A stretch of DNA of 64,000 nucleotides, taken from the NCBI GenBank assembly GCA_021799875.1, contig JAJYZP010000001.1, forward strand, positions 1 to 64,000. Direction: 5' to 3'. The notes under the pieces are model-generated. The model did not search any database. It had not been told where the DNA came from and saw only the letters and a program-made list of their open reading frames with translations. Of the stretch, positions 39,152 to 50,034 are shown one piece after another. The position numbers and the translations under genes are program-made. Each line of letters begins with the position of its first letter. The first letter of the stretch is position 1. This stretch comes from Actinomycetes bacterium. GTDB taxonomy: Bacteria > Actinomycetota > Acidimicrobiia > Acidimicrobiales > Acidimicrobiaceae.

Positions 39152-39913
39152 TTAGTCGCTGGAGTTCGGCAATGACTCCGCGAACTCTAATGCATTGATT
39201 CGCTGACCACGAATACCGTCGGCAGAACGCGACGCTAGCCAAACGATCGGTGCGCCCATAATCGAGGGATCTAAGAGTTTGGCCCGAACCACATCTGGAA
39301 CCTCATCGGGAATCATGCCGGTTTGTGTCGCACCACCAGGAAGGAGAGTATTCACCGAGATCGGCGTGTCAGCGAGATCGGCGGCCATGATCTGCGAAAG
39401 CGCCTCAACTCCAGCACCAGCCGGACCATAGGGCGTGAAGCCTCGACGAACCATTGTCTGCTCGTTCATAGACACATTGACAATCCGACCGTGACCACGC
39501 TCAAGCATGATCGGCACTACGGCTCTAGCCATAAGAAAGCACCCGGTCATCTTGGTGTCGACCACATCTCGAAATCCATCGACACTAACATCCCAAAAGG
39601 GCATTGGATCGGTCATAAAGTGAGGATTGACCGTTCGCATACCAATGCCCGCATTGTTGACCAGCATGTCGATTCCGTCCCACGACTCCACTGCGGAGGA
39701 TATACAGGCCTCAACGGAGTCCGGATCACGAACATCCAGCTCACATCCGAGAGCAGTGGCTCCGAGACTCGCCGCAGCAATCTGCGCTCGGACTCGATTA
39801 CGACCGGTAACCATGACCCTTGCACCTGCTTCGTAGAGAGCACTCGCCATTGCTGCACCCAAGCCACTGGTAGATCCCGTGACCACGACGCGCACTCCGT
39901 CTAGCTTTGACAT
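39152..39913 (-). CDS. SDR-family oxidoreductase lacking the catalytic lysine
   Basis: A 253-residue short-chain dehydrogenase/reductase. The Rossmann motif TGSTSGLG (about 12-19), the DVRD acidic loop, and NNAGIG (about 86) are normal. The active-site Ser is in IVNVSMNE and the Tyr in PYGPAGAG. In the YxxxK motif the expected Lys is Gly (YGPAG), so normal proton relay is lost. Related proteins read YGPSKAA at this place. It could be a weak or altered enzyme, or use the fold for binding. It starts at ATG 39913 behind GGGAG. It has no close operon partner. Confidence 0.87.
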   Translation of the reverse strand: MSKLDGVRVVVTGSTSGLGAAMASALYEAGARVMVTGRNRVRAQIAAASLGATALGCELDVRDPDSVEACISSAVESWDGIDMLVNNAGIGMRTVNPHFMTDPMPFWDVSVDGFRDVVDTKMTGCFLMARAVVPIMLERGHGRIVNVSMNEQTMVRRGFTPYGPAGAGVEALSQIMAADLADTPISVNTLLPGGATQTGMIPDEVPDVVRAKLLDPSIMGAPIVWLASRSADGIRGQRINALEFAESLPNSSD

Positions 39914-40434
39914 CTCATACTCCCTATCTCCGCAAACCTATTCAGATCTCATCCAAGCGCAGTCTCCCGCTCCACTGACCGTCCGTCGCCACGCTGACTC
40001 TACTGCCCTAGAACGAACCACTTCTCAGACCTCTATCCCGACCAACCTGGCGGGAAAACCAACAAACTGCTGCACGAGACCATCGCACGAACAGACCAGA
40101 CCTCCAGCTTCGAACTCACTCCTGAGCAGATACGGTGCTGCTCAAACACGACAGTCCAGCCCAAGAAGTTACCGAGCGAGATTGTCTGACGAGGCAATCT
40201 TGAGGAGCCGAAGATATGTCACGTTTCCATCGAGAGGAATCCAGCACCCTCATAGAACGGCCAGCTCAGTAACGGGATATCGAGCCGACTACCACCTCAG
40301 AGACGAAAGCGGGGTTTCTCTCGAGGAGGTTTCGCAGAGATTCTCTTCAAGGAATCCAAACTTGAGCACAAAGAAGCACCCGGCCTCAAACCAGGACCCG
40401 ACCCTCAAAATCGCGCCAACTAAGTCACGTAACG
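39914..40434. other. 0.52 kb without a convincing gene
   Basis: A plus-strand frame spans most of it but is low in coding character and shows no family. No strong hairpin was found. Confidence 0.4.
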
Positions 40435-40923
40435 CTACCGTGGCAAAACGGCTTCGATCGCCTCAACCACCTCTGGCGATTCGGGCTCGGTGCGGGGTCG
40501 AAAGCGCTTCACAACAACGCCATTAGGAGCAATAAGGAACTTCTCAAAATTCCACTGCACGTCACCAGCTTCACCATTCGTGTCTGGGACTTGCGTCAAC
40601 TCCTGATAGAGCGGATGGCGACCCTCTCCATTGACCTCAAGCTTCTCTGTCATTGGAAAGGTCACACCATACGTCATAGAGCAAAAGGTCTTGATCTCTT
40701 CGGCAGTACCGGGCTCTTGCCCACCAAATTGATTACATGGAGCCCCGAGAACCGTAAATCCACGATCGGCGTAGCGAGACTGCAATCGCTCTAGCCCTTC
40801 ATACTGAGGCGTTAGTCCACACTTCGATGCAAGATTCACCACCAAAACGGCCTTGCCGCGCAAGAGATCGAGATCGAGTGCGTCTCCATCGAGTGAATTC
40901 AGGCTGTGCTCGTACAACGACAT
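40435..40923 (-). CDS. Glutathione peroxidase-family thiol peroxidase (BsaA type)
   Basis: A 162-residue peroxidase. The peroxidatic Cys lies in NLASKCGLTPQY (about 35), the catalytic Gln in CNQFGGQEPG (about 70), and the Trp/Asn pair in VQWNFEKFLI (about 125). It is a Cys, not selenocysteine, enzyme; actinobacterial members usually take electrons from thioredoxin. It starts at ATG 40923. No neighbour shares its strand closely. Confidence 0.92.
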   Translation of the reverse strand: MSLYEHSLNSLDGDALDLDLLRGKAVLVVNLASKCGLTPQYEGLERLQSRYADRGFTVLGAPCNQFGGQEPGTAEEIKTFCSMTYGVTFPMTEKLEVNGEGRHPLYQELTQVPDTNGEAGDVQWNFEKFLIAPNGVVVKRFRPRTEPESPEVVEAIEAVLPR

Positions 40924-41351
40924 AGCATGATCCTAGTCCTCGCCAAGGAGACCAACAAATCCTTCTCACGAGGAGACCGTTCGACACTCCTTACCGTCAT
41001 GACCGAACGAGCAGAGTGAGAGGTATCACCGGCTGCGACCGAACAGGCCGTCAGCCTAACGCAACAGAGTAGACCCGAAAGCCATCTCGTAGCGGCGAGC
41101 ACAAGGCATCCTAAGAAGGCTCTAGCGTTTGACCACCGGGGATGCCCAGAGACGCGGCTCCCGAGTCCTTCTGTGATGTTGATAGCTCACAACTACTCCC
41201 CAGCCGAGCAGAGTGCCGAGGATCTCGATCACTATCGATAGCTACCTCGGTTCGCGTGACTAAGCCATCGAGGGCACCCCGGAGACCGCCAATGTAGGTA
41301 CTTTCGAAAGATGTGAAGGAACGACCCTTCGTACCGACGAGACTAAAGGAC
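40924..41351. other. 0.43 kb divergent region between gpx and ettA
   Basis: It presumably contains both promoters. GTG 41313 opens an in-frame 13-residue extension of ettA that I did not adopt. No other gene is visible. Confidence 0.4.
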
Positions 41352-43028
<1,677 letters not shown>

Positions 43029-44347
43029 ATCCTCTCGATGCTTGAGATGAGTGGAACGGGCGAGCACGGTAGCGCGGTTGCTCGTCGATGCGTGGCGATC
43101 CTCTCGGGATCGACACGACAGGACCACCCGTACGGGAGTTATGGTGATCTCGCCGGAGTTTAATTCCCCAACTCGTGATCGATAGCTCCGACTAGGAAGC
43201 TCGGGGCACGTCCAAGTTCAGTACCTCCGTCCCCCTTCGACGCGGAGGGTCACCTGCCGCTCTACGCTCATGGCAGCTAAGCAGTGGAAGCTGGACAAGA
43301 GAGACGACTCTCACTCGACCGACAAACGCTCCGAACATCGCTACGGTCCCTGTACAGTCGAGACGCAACGAAGGCTCTACTCAGGTACGTCTCCTCGTGG
43401 AGTAGTAGAGCAGCCTCCGTGGATCTCACGCAAACCGTGATCAGAGATCTAGAACTCCTCGATGATGAGCAGCACCGTGGGGATAAGAAGTTCAACTTCT
43501 CTGCAACTCAGGTACTTACAGCACCCCCTCTCTAGGTCACCTCAAGTCATCGCATGCCCAAAGGCAACTTGAGTCTTGGAATACTTGATCGGGAGAAACT
43601 ACGGATAGACACCGAAGTTGCTCGGCCCGAACCAAAGAGCACATCGATCTACACTTCCTTCACCCATCGAGTTCGATAGATCCGCCGCTGAGCCGTCCAA
43701 GCAATATTCAAAACCGACAGATGGGTCAAGTCCGTTTGCGACGAGCGTTCCTAAAGTTCAAACACTTCGGAAAGGTTTACACAAAGTGGCTCCTCACAGC
43801 GCACCTACCGAAGCAACTATCCTGCGACCGCTGTGCCTTCGATCGCCATCAGTCACCGATAGACCATCCCACGAACGAGAGTCCTCCAGCGAAGCCATCC
43901 CACACGACCACCTACTCAACAAAAACAGCGCACATCGTTAAAGATGACGTGAACGATGCCTCTCACATCGGAGACAGAGAGCGTATAGCGCAACAATATC
44001 CGCGGCGAGATCGGCTTCCCAGTTGGCACTATGACCTCGTGACCACATCAAAGAGTCTCTCCGCTCACCAGGGAGCAGACAGTGCGAGCGCTTTTAGGAT
44101 CGGTCGCAGCGCAAGAGAGAAGGCGTCTTCAACCGCAGGCCACTGAGAATGTGATCACACCGCCTCTATCACCTACCGGAGAGGCACCAACGGACCCTAA
44201 TAACTTTTCCATCCTCGATAGGAACGAGCCGCTGTGCCAAAGCACAGCCACAACCGTTACGTGGCTTTATGCACGTGGCGTCCATCGCGAGGAGAGAGGT
44301 ACGCCTCTCACCCTTCGAGTCAGGTGCTGGAGCGGTCCCACGCCTTA
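43029..44347. other. 1.3 kb without a convincing gene
   Basis: Both strands carry overlapping short frames. A frame at 43284-43535 (83 codons, plus) has somewhat protein-like content but no ribosome site. A CCTCCG/CGGAGG hairpin lies at 43224-43248. No repeat or RNA gene was recognised. Confidence 0.5.
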
Positions 44348-44377
44348 TCACAGTCGTCACCAAAATGACGACTGTGA
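44348..44377 (-). terminator. Perfect 12-bp hairpin after the ETF gene
   Basis: Arms TCACAGTCGTCA and TGACGACTGTGA with a six-base loop, 48 bases past the stop of the fused ETF gene. This is the strongest inverted repeat I found in the window. The minus-strand sequence after it lacks a T-run, so termination may be of the tail-less kind or the stem may protect the 3' end. Confidence 0.6.
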
Positions 44378-44425
44378 GATCACGATCTCCCCGACCTCCA
44401 CACTCCGCAATCGGGGAGCAAGGGA

Positions 44426-46225
44426 CTACGAGAGAGCGATCGTCGAAGTAGACGGCAGCGCTATGCCCGACAGACCGGCAACAATAGCGGGCAGTACGAC
44501 GCTCCAATCACCGACTATACCGAGGTCTGCGTGGTCAAAGACCGGAGCACTGGGGTCAATGTTGACGGCAAGAACCGTTCGAGCCGCTGAAACACCGATC
44601 ATATGGTTGTACTTGCCCGAAAGTCCTACGGCCAGATAGATCTCGGGCGCTACGTGGCGCCCGGTAATTCCGATCTGTCTCGAGCGCGGGAGCCAATGCC
44701 GATCCGTCACCTTCCGGGTCGTCGCGAGCTCTGCGTTCAAGGGCTTGATGATCGCCCTCAAATGAGACAGGCCGGCTTCTCCAACGCCCATACCCATACC
44801 CACGATGATCGTCGCTTGGTTGAGTTGCTCAAGATCATCCTCAACGACCACTCGTTCGATCGTACGTTTTGATAACTCCTCGACCTGGGGTGCATTAATC
44901 CGCTGGATGGAACGTGGAGCTCTTGGCCTCGGAGAAGGTCGAGATCCTGGTCGCACGGTCACACAGTTCATCGGTGTATTCGAGGTTATCTCGGCGAGTT
45001 CGCTTCCACTGAGAGCTGGCTTGACGTAGAGAAAGCCCCCGAGATTTTCGTCGAATTCAATCCTGATGACGTCACTGACAAGACCCGATTGCGTACGAGC
45101 CGCAATTCGCCCCGCCACCTCCCGCCCCCAGGTCGTTGAGGGGAGGAGCACAAGTTCCGGACGAGACGTACCGCTCCACTTCCCTATGAGCCAGGCGATC
45201 TCATCGGCAGACTCCATTGCATCCACCTCCATCACGTAATCGGCGCCCCAACCCGACAAGAGATCCAGACCAAGCGAACCGGTCGTAACGACGACCGTCA
45301 CCAGAGTCGCCAGATGCTGCGCAGCATCGGCTGCCATCGCAAGCAGCTCGCGAGCCGTGTCAGGTCGTCCCGGCTCACCAACTACAACGACCTTTGAGGA
45401 AGGAGTCTCCCATAGGGGAGCCGGTACCACCGAAGAAGGTCGATCGGCATCACGGACGGTCGCACGAGCCTGCACGAGTTCGACGACGGCCCGAACTTGA
45501 TCATCTAGCGTACCTTCCAACTGCCGCCTCAAACGATCTGCTGCAACCCGTCGGATCGCCCTCACCGCCGTCGGACTTGCCGACGATCCCCATAGCCCAG
45601 GACCCAACCCACCGACTCCTAGCCTTACAATTCGCTCGTGATCGATGACATCAACCTCATCGACACCGGCTCGAGCCGGCGAACAGAGGCGCTCGGCGCA
45701 CGTCAGCAACACCGGCAGAGTCGATGACGCTTCCATCCAGCCGCTATCAGTTTCAACTTCTACAAAAGCCCGGTCTCCCCGAAGGTCTAAGCGACGCACT
45801 CCGTCAAGGAGTGGGAATCCTAAAAGCTCCGCTAGCTGGGCAGGAACGAGGCCAGTTTCCGCATCTATTGAAAACTTCCCGCACAGAACCACAGACAGTG
45901 GACCCAAGCGGTTCAGAGCTGCGGCGAGCGCTCGTGACGTCGCCAAAATATCCGAACCGGCAAGCTTAGGATCGCTGAGCAAGACTGCCTTATCGGCACC
46001 GAGAGCGAGGGCCTCTTGAAGAGCGCGCTCCGCCGACGGTGGCCCCATGCTCAACACGATGCATGGTTCGTGACGCTCCTTGCCAAGTCGCAAGGCCGTT
46101 GCCAGAGCCCTTCGGCAGTAGGGGTTAATCTCTAGATCCACTCCATCTCTTTTGAGGCTGAGATCCTCCCCAAGAGAGAGGTCCTGGGAGCTAGGAACCT
46201 GTTTGATCAGAACAGCGATCGACAT
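44426..46225 (-). CDS. Electron-transfer flavoprotein, beta and alpha subunits fused
   Basis: A 599-residue single-chain ETF. Residues 1 to about 250 match EtfB: AVLIKQVPSSQ at the start, the NPYCRRALATALRL helix, GADKAVLLSD, and GKFSIDAETGLVPAQLAELL (about 115-134). From about 275 it matches EtfA, ending in the FAD-binding domain: ELATTRKVTDRHWLPRSRQ (about 505), GITGRHVAPEIYLAVGLSG (about 528) and VNIDPSAPVFDHADLGIVGDW (about 560). ETFs carry electrons from acyl-CoA and other dehydrogenases to quinone oxidoreductases; they are normally two proteins. The start is ATG 46225 behind AAGGAGG. It follows the histidine kinase gene by 48 bases. No ETF:quinone oxidoreductase or mycofactocin gene is in view. 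Confidence 0.9.
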   Translation of the reverse strand: MSIAVLIKQVPSSQDLSLGEDLSLKRDGVDLEINPYCRRALATALRLGKERHEPCIVLSMGPPSAERALQEALALGADKAVLLSDPKLAGSDILATSRALAAALNRLGPLSVVLCGKFSIDAETGLVPAQLAELLGFPLLDGVRRLDLRGDRAFVEVETDSGWMEASSTLPVLLTCAERLCSPARAGVDEVDVIDHERIVRLGVGGLGPGLWGSSASPTAVRAIRRVAADRLRRQLEGTLDDQVRAVVELVQARATVRDADRPSSVVPAPLWETPSSKVVVVGEPGRPDTARELLAMAADAAQHLATLVTVVVTTGSLGLDLLSGWGADYVMEVDAMESADEIAWLIGKWSGTSRPELVLLPSTTWGREVAGRIAARTQSGLVSDVIRIEFDENLGGFLYVKPALSGSELAEITSNTPMNCVTVRPGSRPSPRPRAPRSIQRINAPQVEELSKRTIERVVVEDDLEQLNQATIIVGMGMGVGEAGLSHLRAIIKPLNAELATTRKVTDRHWLPRSRQIGITGRHVAPEIYLAVGLSGKYNHMIGVSAARTVLAVNIDPSAPVFDHADLGIVGDWSVVLPAIVAGLSGIALPSTSTIALS

Positions 46226-46273
46226 CGCTCTCTCCTCCTTCTGAATCGTCCACCCGCGAAACCCTCAACCTCA

Positions 46274-47743
46274 TCATCTCTTGCCTGCATCGCCCAAGTA
46301 AGCGAGCTCACACTCGATCGACCCCTGCTCGGGACAGCCACGAGCTCTCTGTGTCGATCGATTACCCACATCGCCTTCGGCTACAAGCGGGAGGCTGACT
46401 CTGGCCACAGCACCGCCATCAGGATGATTGGCCACGGTCGCCTCACCGCCATGAGCCAAGGTCAGCAGCTTCACGAGGCTGAGGCCGAGCCCAAAGCCCT
46501 CACCCACTCGCGCCGGAGTTCGCTTCGCACGCGTGAAAGGCTCGAAGGCATTCGGAAGGAACTCCGCGGGGAAACCTGGTCCGTGGTCCCGAACCTCAAA
46601 AAAGACCCAACCACCACTACCCGTCAAAGAGATCTCGATTACCATGCCGGCATCGCTATAACGCAAAGCGTTGGTCACCAGGTTGTCCACAATCTCCCTG
46701 AAGCGTACGGCATCAACCGGCGCCCAGATCGTTGGATCCGCAGCAACGACAAACAGGACCTCCGCCTCCTCAGCACGAGGAACGAAGTTCACAAGCGCCG
46801 AAGTCACAATCGGCTCAAGCGGTTGAACCACGACATGGAGAGGAATCTGGTCCCGCTGACCTTGCGCTACCTGCAAGAGCCCCTCAGTGAGATGCACGAG
46901 ATGCTCCACCCTTTCGTCCAAGCGACGAAAGAGCGCTTGCTGTGCCTGTGGATCGCTCACGATCCATCGATTCTCCAACTCAACCCTCAGCCCCGCCAGA
47001 GGAGTCCGTAACTCGTGGCTCGCAGCAGAGATAAATCGCCGCTGTAGCTCAGCGGACTCTTGAAGGCGGTCAAGAAACCCATTGAGAGTCTCCGCGAGGA
47101 GTGCGAGTTCATCACCGGTTCCCGGGTCGGTGAGCCGTAGCTCTGGTGGGCTTGTAACCAAGTCCATTGCTTGGCGTCTCATGGCGTCAACAGGAAGGAG
47201 GACGACTTTTGCTAAAAGACCTGCGCCGAGGCCCGCACAGAGTACGGCTAGTACACCACCTGCGAGGAGAAGTCGTTCAACCAGAGCGAGAGAGTCACGA
47301 ACCTGATCGGTCGAACCGCCAACCAGAAGTAGATCACCGTGATGGGCACGGACTGGTTCAGCAACGACCATCGTCGGGTTGCGGTGACGCGGGAGCATCG
47401 CTAGATACCACGTTGTAACCCCATGAGCCACCCTCAAACGCCCCAAGCTCACCATCGGAGTCATCCCCGCAGCCGCTGTCGTATAGATAAGTCTTCCGCT
47501 TGCATTCAGAACCTGAATCGCAGACTGGTCCGGCGCCGCTCTAAGGTGCACTCCAGAGCCAGTGCTCGCTATCACGTGTCCCGCCAGCGCACCTTGCACT
47601 CGATCGGAGCGCCTCAGAAGAGAGCGCTGGAGCGTCGCACGAGTCGCCGAACCCACGTACGCATCGAATCCCAGACCAGCAATGACAACTAAGAGTGCAG
47701 TCAAGCACGTGACCGTCAGGACAATCCGCAAGCGCAGCGACAT
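46274..47743 (-). CDS. Membrane sensor histidine kinase
   Basis: A 489-residue kinase. Two transmembrane helices (about 6-29 and 157-181) flank an extracytoplasmic sensor loop of about 125 residues. A HAMP linker (about 182-235) leads to the HisKA box with SAASHELRTPLAGL, containing the phospho-acceptor His (about 247). The ATPase domain shows the N box EIVDNLVTNALRYS (about 345), DHGPGFP (about 388) and GLGLSLVK (about 415). The gene starts 12 bases after the response regulator. Being placed after a sugar ABC operon suggests it responds to a carbohydrate or to envelope state; this is inference. Confidence 0.93.
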   Translation of the reverse strand: MSLRLRIVLTVTCLTALLVVIAGLGFDAYVGSATRATLQRSLLRRSDRVQGALAGHVIASTGSGVHLRAAPDQSAIQVLNASGRLIYTTAAAGMTPMVSLGRLRVAHGVTTWYLAMLPRHRNPTMVVAEPVRAHHGDLLLVGGSTDQVRDSLALVERLLLAGGVLAVLCAGLGAGLLAKVVLLPVDAMRRQAMDLVTSPPELRLTDPGTGDELALLAETLNGFLDRLQESAELQRRFISAASHELRTPLAGLRVELENRWIVSDPQAQQALFRRLDERVEHLVHLTEGLLQVAQGQRDQIPLHVVVQPLEPIVTSALVNFVPRAEEAEVLFVVAADPTIWAPVDAVRFREIVDNLVTNALRYSDAGMVIEISLTGSGGWVFFEVRDHGPGFPAEFLPNAFEPFTRAKRTPARVGEGFGLGLSLVKLLTLAHGGEATVANHPDGGAVARVSLPLVAEGDVGNRSTQRARGCPEQGSIECELAYLGDAGKR

Positions 47744-47755
47744 TCCTCAGACCCC

Positions 47756-48529
47756 TTAGATCGCCGCACGAGGATCGAGACGCCAACCGAGACCGTAGAC
47801 CGTCTCAATGAGCGGAACGCCTATCTCCGATTGAAGACGCTGGCGTATCTGACGAATATGCCAGTCGACCGTTGCCCTCGAGATCGTATCACTCCCGATA
47901 CTCAAGACCGACTCCACCATGGTTCGACTGAGTACGAGTCCGGGACGCCGAAAGAAAAGTTCGAGCACCTCTAACTCGCGCGGTCGTGCGTGAATCAATC
48001 GGCCGTGATAGTAGAGACGACCATGCTCGACATCGAGCACCAAGGCGCCCACTGCCAAGACCATTGACACACTCTCTGTCTCAATCGGTGGTAGGTTTTC
48101 GACCCGATGTGAGCCCCTACGAAGCACAGCGTGCATACGAGCCTTCAACTCGCTCATGAGAAACGGTTTGACCAGGTAGTCATCGGCGCCAAACTCAAGT
48201 CCGGCTACCGTGTCCTGGAGCTCACCAAGAGCGGTAATCATGATGATCTCGGTCTCGGGTCTCCAGCTCAAGATCTCTCGACATACCTCGAGACCCGAGA
48301 TACCTGGCAGTAAAAGGTCGAGCAGGACAAGATCGTGTCGCTCGCTCTGGAAGATGCGGAGCGCAGCTTCACCATCATTCGCAATGGTGACCGAGTAATA
48401 CTCAGCCTCGAGTCCAACTTTGATCGCACTGGCAAGACCGAGATCATCCTCAACAAGTAGTATCCGTGCGAGCCACGCGCCTCCTCCCGGATCGAGCCGG
48501 GAGGAGTGATCGTCAAATGTCGACATCAT
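47756..48529 (-). CDS. OmpR/PhoB-family response regulator
   Basis: A 257-residue DNA-binding response regulator. The receiver domain begins RILLVEDDLGL (about 23); the phospho-acceptor Asp is in LVLLDLLLPG (about 72) and the Lys in DYLVKPF (about 120). The winged-helix domain (about 160-255) ends with VETVYGLGWRLD. There is an unusual N-terminal extension of about 20 residues. ATG 48529 lies five bases past the stop of the binding-protein gene with no ribosome site, implying translational coupling. The extension codons form a perfect hairpin (48481-48506). No later in-frame start precedes the receiver. Confidence 0.93.
   Translation of the reverse strand: MMSTFDDHSSRLDPGGGAWLARILLVEDDLGLASAIKVGLEAEYYSVTIANDGEAALRIFQSERHDLVLLDLLLPGISGLEVCREILSWRPETEIIMITALGELQDTVAGLEFGADDYLVKPFLMSELKARMHAVLRRGSHRVENLPPIETESVSMVLAVGALVLDVEHGRLYYHGRLIHARPRELEVLELFFRRPGLVLSRTMVESVLSIGSDTISRATVDWHIRQIRQRLQSEIGVPLIETVYGLGWRLDPRAAI
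48481..48506 (-). other. Perfect 10-bp hairpin in the first codons of the response regulator
   Basis: Arms CTCCTCCCGG and CCGGGAGGAG with a six-base loop, starting 23 bases after the regulator ATG and about 29 bases past the binding-protein stop. It hides a GGGAGGAG ribosome-site-like sequence. It could limit read-through or translation from the ABC genes into the two-component genes, or stabilise the upstream message end. Confidence 0.5.
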
Positions 48530-48534
48530 GATGA

Positions 48535-49899
48535 TTAGAGAGCGCTCGCCCCGCTCATGTAGGAATTACCCTGGCTTTGCAGCTGCGATATTCCGGCAGA
48601 CACACTCATCGAGCCGGTCACCACCTGCTGGAAGACAGAATCGATAACGGTCTGAACCTCGGCGTAGGAGTCACTAACAGGACGCGGAACCGTGTACTTG
48701 GACGCCATAGCCCCAACCGATGCAGCCAGACCAGGATGACTTGCAAGAAAGGTTTTGGGGAGAGCCTTAGCGGCCGCCTTGGTCAACGGGGCGAAGCCCG
48801 TGTGCTCATCCCAGTACACCTGCTGGCTTGGCTGGTACCACCACTGCACAAAGGTCCACGCAGCCTTATCCTGGGCCTTAGTATGGCCCTTCGGCAAAAC
48901 AAAGCCAAGCCCTTGTACCAAGTTCGCAGCGTGACCAGTCGAACCCGCCGGCTCTACGAAGGCACCGACTTTGAACTTACCACCGACTGCGGCAAGGACT
49001 TTCGCCTCCCCTGCTGACGTACCATCGATCATCGCCATGTGACCTGAAGCAAGGTCTTGTCGAAGGGTGGTTCCGTGATCGAACACCATATCGCCAGACT
49101 TGTAGAGAGATCTAAAGTAGTTCAGCGTGGCTTTCGTCGCAGCATTGTTGAAGGCCACTGCTGTACCCACCGAGTTCGACTTCTTCAACAAGGTCCCACC
49201 ATCGCTCATAATCGACGGCAGGATATGTGCCGAGGAGTCCTTCCAGCCAAGTGGAATGACCGAAGCTGACTTCAACTTGGCAGCGTCCGTAGCAAGTTGC
49301 GACCACGTTTTCGGAGCCGACGTGATGCCAGCAGCTTTAAACATGCTCTCGTTGTAGAAGACCTCAGAGATCTTCGCCGAAGCTAGCAACCGATAGTGCT
49401 GGCCACCTTGCACCATTCCATTCTCCCAGACTGAGGGGTAGAGAGTGGACTTCGTCAGCTCCTTCGAACTCTTGAGATACGGATTCCATGACTGAAGTGC
49501 AAGACCTTTAACTAGCGTCCCGTCATAGTGGCTAATCTCGGCAAGCACCGGCGGGTCGCCAGCCGCAACCGCTGCCGGCAACTTTGACGATGCTTTGGTG
49601 ACCACAATATTGACGTGAATCGTGCGATGTGTTCGATTGAATTTATCGACCAAGGCGGTCATCGCATCACCAACCGGTCCCCCATTATGGGATTCCCACA
49701 GGGCGAACGTTTGCACTTTGCCCTTTGCAGCAGGTGAGATACCTGATGCAAAAGCCGGCGCACTACTTCCGACGAACGCCGTAGCTATCGTGACAGCCAG
49801 ACCTAAAGACCGCAACACTCTACGATTCCAACCCTTTTGGGCACTTGAGACCTGTGAAGGACTCGCTAAACGAAAGATATCTACTCGAGTTCGTAACAC
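48535..49899 (-). CDS. ABC transporter sugar-type substrate-binding protein
   Basis: A 454-residue exported binding protein of the solute-binding family 1 (UgpB/MalE-like). I choose GTG 49899 behind GGAAAGGGAA; the frame is open to 49974. A signal peptide with the hydrophobic core SLGLAVTIATAFVGSSAPAFA ends near residue 52. The mature part begins with a strand pattern VQTFALWESHNGG and includes AKISEVFYNESMFKAAG (typical of sugar binders) and the FVQWWYQPSQQVYW helix. The ligand is unknown; a sugar, oligosaccharide or glycerol phosphate is likely. It lies 135 bases after the second permease, with a hairpin between them. Confidence 0.9.
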   Translation of the reverse strand: MLRTRVDIFRLASPSQVSSAQKGWNRRVLRSLGLAVTIATAFVGSSAPAFASGISPAAKGKVQTFALWESHNGGPVGDAMTALVDKFNRTHRTIHVNIVVTKASSKLPAAVAAGDPPVLAEISHYDGTLVKGLALQSWNPYLKSSKELTKSTLYPSVWENGMVQGGQHYRLLASAKISEVFYNESMFKAAGITSAPKTWSQLATDAAKLKSASVIPLGWKDSSAHILPSIMSDGGTLLKKSNSVGTAVAFNNAATKATLNYFRSLYKSGDMVFDHGTTLRQDLASGHMAMIDGTSAGEAKVLAAVGGKFKVGAFVEPAGSTGHAANLVQGLGFVLPKGHTKAQDKAAWTFVQWWYQPSQQVYWDEHTGFAPLTKAAAKALPKTFLASHPGLAASVGAMASKYTVPRPVSDSYAEVQTVIDSVFQQVVTGSMSVSAGISQLQSQGNSYMSGASAL

Positions 49900-49949
49900 T
49901 TTGCAGTTCCCTTTCCGATATTCTTCAAAATTTGAACGACCATGATCAC

Positions 49950-49975
49950 CGTGAGCCCCCGTGCATGAGCTCACG
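49950..49975 (-). other. Intercistronic hairpin before the binding-protein gene
   Basis: Inverted repeat CGTGAGC/GCTCACG with a 12-base loop, in the 135-base gap between permease and binding-protein genes, about 50 bases upstream of the GTG. Such stems often mark mRNA processing sites that raise binding-protein levels relative to permeases; here this is inference. Confidence 0.4.
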
Positions 49976-50034
49976 CGTACTAGGTAGTCACAGCTGCACG
50001 GACAACGTCATCAAGACCTCGAAGCACCTGTTAC

